Shown: positions 59,961 to 64,000 of the stretch, in pieces
Layout: the number at the start of each line of letters is the position of its first letter
Numbering within the stretch: position 1 is the first letter of the stretch
From: Lophium mytilinum
Lineage: Eukaryota; Ascomycota; Dothideomycetes; Mytilinidiales; Mytilinidiaceae
Length of the DNA stretch: 64,000 nt
Reading direction: 5' to 3'
NCBI GenBank assembly: GCA_010093605.1
Contig: MU004186.1
Coordinates: 451,765-515,764 of the forward strand
Notes under the pieces: generated by a model
Databases searched by the model: none
What the model was told of the DNA's origin: nothing
The model's input: only the letters and a program-made list of their open reading frames with translations
Program-made: the position numbers and the translations under genes

Positions 59961-61527
59961 TTTAACTCCCATTACTCCTACTACTCCCATTACTCGGCAG
60001 TTCCTGCTTCCGCGGCCTAGCTCATCCTACACCCCACGGCAGACCCCACTTCCTGCAAGCTGTTTCTCTCACTCCTTGTTCCATCGCCCCTAGCTCTATC
60101 ACTAGCGACGAGGCAAGAGGCCAGGCCGGGGTTAGTCTCCAGATATCTCGCGCCGCAAATGAATAGCTATTGGAGCGGAACTATGCGCAGAGCTAGAATA
60201 TTTCGCTCGCAATGGGAGGCATCTACCGCCTGTCGCAGAGCGGGAGGGCTCGAGGTAAGCACTCGAGTTGCGGCAGATGGAGCTCTTGCCGTGATGATGC
60301 AAAGAGTGATACTTTTGGCTGGAGTGGTGGTATTTGGACTGGAAGCGTGGTCAGGGGGTTTATTGGTTGGATAGACTGGCTGGGTTTGCGTGGAGGGCGG
60401 GACGGGATAGTGGGGATGTGATGGATGCTGAGCCGGGAATGTGGTTGATGTTACGGTTTTGCGTTACTAAATTGATCTTGGGTTGAGCGGCTTATTAGAA
60501 TATGCACGCGTAGGGGTTACGCGTTTGGTTGGAATGGTGACGTTTGGACCGGAGGCGTGGATAGCGGAGGACGGTTTTGTGATAGAGACTATAGGTAGGT
60601 GCACGTAGCGGGGCGAGGGTTTAGTAGCTTCAAGGAGATTTTTTGATCAGGAGCTGGAGGTGTTAGCACGTGGAGGTGTCACCTTTCCCATGTAGTAAAG
60701 GCAGCTTAGATTCAAGGCTCAAGCTCAAAGGGCGGTTGATAGTGGTACCTTCTAGGGGTAACGCTTTTGGGCTCTGTGCTGCTTACATCGTAGACTTGAA
60801 TAGTGGACGATGTTAACACATATAGGGGCCACGCTCTTGATTGATTTAGCAAATCTCAGGCCGAGAGCATGGTCAGTGTATTGTCGTAGAGGGAGGGGGG
60901 GGTCCCTTGATGTTATCTTTGTACCGAAGATCGTAGAGTGTAAGTACGGCTGATATTGGCATTCGCTGTAGGTATTGCAACACTTTTAGTCTTATTAGCA
61001 GCTTTTAGACCGGAAGCGTAGGTGTTTTATGCAAGTTGAGCCAGTGGTCTAATCAGTATTATGGGTGCTACTTGGGTTGAGAACGCACTTGGCATTGCGC
61101 GTGTAGTGAAGACGCTTTCGGTCCATTTGGGAGATGTTGACCGACAAGTGGAGTGGTTTTGAGCACACAACCTCAGACGGTGTCAGAATACACTACCACA
61201 TCATATTCGACACAGCCTGCCTGTTGTAGGATTTCAGCTTGGTTACAGTTTCACATATCTTCGGCTGCCATCTTCGTAGAGATGTGCCCTTGCCCATTAC
61301 AATGTCTCGTTATAGAAATCCCTACACTCGTTTACCGCTGCATGAGGAGCCTCATAGTATTTTTAGTACTCGAAATGAGATAGAAGTTCGGCATTTTGGA
61401 ATACTGGTAAACTCATGAGGCCACTCCAGACAGTGTCAACAGGGTATATTCAGATTGGAAGCGTGTGCGGTTTGTAAGAGTACATGGGAATCCTATGACT
61501 TAAACTATCCCCAGACGTTGTTCAACA
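59961..61527. other. degraded repeat-rich DNA
   Basis: This stretch contains several diverged copies of a motif around ACGCTTTTGG and GGACYGGARGCGTGG (near 60300-60360, 60500-60570, 60740-60780, 60810-60850, 60960-61030 and 61090-61130), spaced roughly 100-230 bp apart, followed by copy B of the dispersed fragment. No intact coding sequence is seen. Confidence 0.45.
61306..61470 (-). pseudogene. decayed copy B of the repeated coding fragment
   Basis: The minus strand aligns over about 160 bp with 42524-42680, both as DNA and as protein (VWSGLMSLPVFQNAELL versus FWSSFMGLLAVQNAVLL), but has a TAA within the aligned frame. Many differences are transitions. It lies next to the decayed tRNA gene. 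Confidence 0.55.
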
Positions 61528-61598
61528 GGTCGCGTGGCCCAGTGGCAAGGCGCTTGACTACGAATCAAGATATTACAAATTCAACCTCGTTGGGCCAC
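61528..61598 (+). pseudogene. degenerate tRNA-Arg (anticodon ACG)
   Basis: The segment aligns along its length with the arginine ACG tRNA pattern. The anticodon arm is perfect (CTTGA, loop CTACGAA, TCAAG), and a GCC/GGC D-stem and TTGGGCC 3' acceptor strand are seen. The T-arm is broken (ACAAATTCAACCTCGTT cannot form five pairs and lacks the TTCRA loop), and the acceptor stem has mismatches (GGTCGCG against TTGGGCC). Several changes are of C-to-T or G-to-A type. It is probably not a functional tRNA. Confidence 0.6.
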
Positions 61599-62320
61599 CT
61601 CAGGCGGTAGTACTACATACAAAGGTGTAGTATGCTAACTACTACTCCTATATATGATTCTCATCTCAAGACCGTAGGGCTTCACCCGCTCGTTAGTAGT
61701 TGCAGTTAGGGATGAAGAATCTGGGAAGGAGTACGCGAGTAAATAGTTGTGGTTTAGGGACTTCTATTCACTAACTCTCATCATACGCCGTGTACCCCCT
61801 TTTTGTTCCTTCTTGTAACCACATAATGCACGTGAGCAAAGAGGAGAAGCCCCGGAACATCTGATCCATCGATTGTTGCCTCGCATGCTACGTGATCCCT
61901 TTCGCTACTTTTCGTAACTGCTAGTCTCTGTCTTCAGAACACTACATCTAAACTTTAATGAGTACTTCCAAGTCATAGACGCAAAACCAGAGACAAGCAT
62001 TGAGTGCGAGAGCAAGATCAACCCAATCAGGCTGAGGCAGGGCTCGGAATCAATCAACCAGAGGGTGCGATTGAATTGATCTCGGACCCCATATAGTACC
62101 GTGCACGGTGGCACGTCCCTACTGTTGGCCCGAGATCAACCAGAAGGTATGATTGAATTGATTGATTCCGAGCCCTGGGCTGAGGGAACGTAGTCTTGTC
62201 ACAGAAAAAGAGATTTATGCAACCCTTGGTATTACGACTGAAGACTGAAAATGCACGCCAAAGCTGCCTACCAAAGATATTGATACAAACTCCTCCGATA
62301 GCACAGCACGACCACCAAAC
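61599..62320. other. intergenic downstream of VPS17
   Basis: Apart from the nested palindrome at 62038-62177, I see no feature in these 0.7 kb. Confidence 0.45.
62038..62177. repeat. nested inverted and direct repeats
   Basis: Bases 62038-62057 and 62158-62177 are exact reverse complements (20 bp, CAGGGCTCGGAATCAATCAA). Inside them, 62053-62080 and 62135-62162 are direct repeats of 28 bp differing at three sites, all transitions. The inner unit therefore has the same orientation in both halves while the outer arms are inverted, as if an internal segment had flipped. Confidence 0.8.
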
Positions 62321-64000
62321 CTAGAAAGTCGTCGTCGCCAACCGGCTCGCAGCATTCTTGGCATCGATTCTATCTTCATCTTCTTCTCCAACGCCCTTCA
62401 GGCTCCCGGCTCCACTAACAGCGCGCTTCCGACCACCCTTGCCGTCACCCTCCTCGTCCTCTTCATCAATGTCAGCCGGTACGCCAGCCAAACCGCCACT
62501 GACACTCCTGTTGAGTCCATCACCAGGTCTCCGCGGCACGCCAGACCACGCATCGCCCTTGGGGCCCTGTGAGCTAGCAAGGGAAGCCCTCCTCGTGGCT
62601 GGATGCGCCTCACGGCCGAGGCGAGAAAGCCCACCTGAGCCATCAATAGCTCGAATATCCGGGCGTACTTGCTCCAGAGTGGCCAGAGTGCGCCGTTCAG
62701 CTTCGATTTCGCGGACAACGTATTCCCGAATCGCAATCCGCATTTCCGACGCTGATCGAGCAAACCACTTGCGTTGCTCCTGCAGGAGATTGGACGTTAC
62801 TCGTTGAGTTTTCTTCGTAAGGTAGTCTTCGTGACTGCGCGCCTCGTCCAGCGCGGAAATGGCCTCGTCGACTTTGTCGCGTTTGACACTGGAGCTAGCC
62901 TTTAGCCGGTCGGCCGCTGACAGCTTCGAGCGGGTGGTTGCCTGAGCTGCTAGTAGGTCACGGAGGAGGATGTGACGGTTCGTGAGGGTCTCCTTGACGA
63001 TGAACGCATCGCTGCTGTGGTATGTCATGGGATCTCCAAGAGTCGTGGCTTCGGCAGTGCCCTGTGCTGCGTGGAAATCGCCGGTCGCTTGTATGACCTT
63101 TCCGAGTTTGCGATAAGCAGTGCTCAAACCGGGATGCGTCTCCTGAACATGCATAGCGGCAAACTTGACCCCAAGGTCCGATTCGGCGAGACCAAGACCT
63201 GTATGATATCTTAGCCTTAGTCCTCATTCTCAATTTAGAGACTGGGCTTAATGTAACAGGTCTAAATGACATACTTCTTCTGTGTTTGACAACCTTCTCG
63301 ACTTTCTGTCCTGTCGCCATTGTCCCCAAGTAGAATGCTTTGACGATTGGTCTCGCAGCGGCGAGTTCCGGGGTGTCATCCGGTGGCGGCGCAAACTGTT
63401 TTATCACCTTCCGCTTGACACCGGTGGCAGGCTGCTTCCTTCTGACCACAGGACTGTATCCAAAATCGCTTTCCACAAAGAACACCATCTCTTCATCCCT
63501 CATCAACACATCATTCCCACACACCACATTCAGCCATCGCTGCAAGGATGCCTTAACGCGAGCTTCGTCTTCGTCAGTACCAACGCCAGCGGAAGTCAGT
63601 GGTGGAGGAACAGCGGGGACAAAAGCTTCGGGATTGGCGGATATGAGGTGTTCGCCCAGTTTTACGAATTCAGAGTGCATGCGGCGCACATCGCGGAACT
63701 GGGTAGTGCGGAACTTCGGTAGGTTTGTCTATAGGCATGATGTTTAGTTCGGATAGCTGCATGACGCCTTGTCGCAACCGTACGCCAGGTGTTTACATAC
63801 GTATACGTCGAACCGTAGAATGGGATCCTTTCGCCCTGTTCGCTCCAACCCAGTGATCTTTGCTGAAAGCTTGTATTGAGGCTGTTGTTGACGCTGCTGA
63901 CGAGCTCCATGATGATATCGCTGGGGCTCGTGTCTCTGGTGCTCTTGTGGACCGCGAGTTGGCGATGGCGGCTGCTGTTGGTTTGAGGCATGTTCTCCGT
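62321..64000 (-). CDS. VPS17: Vps17, PX-BAR sorting nexin of the retromer (5' end outside window)
   Basis: Vps17 pairs with Vps5 in the membrane-bending part of retromer, which returns cargo from endosomes to the Golgi. Visible exons are 64000-63801, 63728-63275 and 63198-62321, with introns 63729-63800 and 63199-63274, all in phase. The first visible exon is Gln-rich (QRQQQPQYKLSAKITGLE) and leads into the PX domain (DPILRFDVY, then TNLPKFRTTQFRDVRRMHSEF across the intron; FVPAVPPPL; LQRWLNVVCGNDVLMRDEEM). The BAR region follows (GLAESDLGVKFAAMHVQETHPGLSTAYRKLGKVIQ in part; HILLRDLLAAQATTRSKLSA; LLQEQRKWFARSASEMRIAIREYV). An acidic and Ser/Gly-rich tail ends in RLATTTF. The start codon lies beyond base 64000. 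Confidence 0.93.

Noticed and set aside
59443-60093. 216-codon frame with long FIY repeat
   Set aside because: Open only because the tandem units are 9 and 18 bp; no start context or non-repeat domain.
1-64000. CRISPR arrays, prophage, insertion sequences, riboswitches, intact retroelements
   Set aside because: None seen; the gene structures are those of a fungal nuclear genome.

Overview
The window is nuclear DNA of a filamentous ascomycete (Pezizomycotina). The evidence is intron-rich genes on both strands, mostly short introns (about 49-85 nt) with GTRNGY donors and CTAAC/CTAAT-type branch points, fungal-only families (Zn2Cys6 factor, fungal tetraspanin Tsp3, fungal CorA-like protein, MARVEL protein) and, upstream of CPA1, the arginine attenuator peptide found only in fungi. 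A class such as Dothideomycetes is possible, but the sequence does not prove it. I see no virus, plasmid, CRISPR array or intact transposon.

Layout. 0-24 kb: the 3' end of a USP34/USP9X-type ubiquitin hydrolase (+), a membrane ADAM metalloprotease (-), acetyl-CoA synthetase (-), squalene epoxidase ERG1 (-), a CorA-like membrane protein (+), a sulfite oxidase-type molybdoenzyme (+) and tetraspanin Tsp3 (-). 24-42 kb: a MARVEL protein (-), two zinc alcohol dehydrogenases in divergent orientation, a BTB/POZ protein with an in-frame TAG that a 48-nt intron would remove, an Acinus-like SAP/RRM protein (-), CPA1 with its upstream regulatory peptide (-) and a secreted GH3 beta-glucosidase (-). 42-44.5 kb: gene-poor, with repeat-derived sequence. 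44.5-56.2 kb: an SDR, a BBE-like FAD oxidoreductase, a lysine-rich conserved protein, a GNAT acetyltransferase, a Zn2Cys6 transcription factor and a TauD-type dioxygenase. 56.2-62.3 kb: no convincing protein gene, but a G-poor minisatellite, diverged repeats, a decayed tRNA-Arg and a nested palindrome. 62.3-64 kb: VPS17 (-), cut by the right edge.

How the genes work together. Most are independent housekeeping genes: acetate activation, sterol synthesis, arginine synthesis, retromer sorting, deubiquitination and exon-junction RNA metabolism. The 44.5-56 kb block looks like a set of tailoring enzymes plus a regulator, but no core synthase is visible.

Main discovery. The CPA1 attenuator peptide is not contiguous in the genome. 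It is assembled by splicing three small exons (33, 13 and 29 nt) across 298 bp, and the 13-nt micro-exon starts with the codon for Asp12, the residue critical for arginine-dependent ribosome stalling. Exon boundaries throughout were worked out by hand from splice signals, reading phase and family similarity; no search was run.
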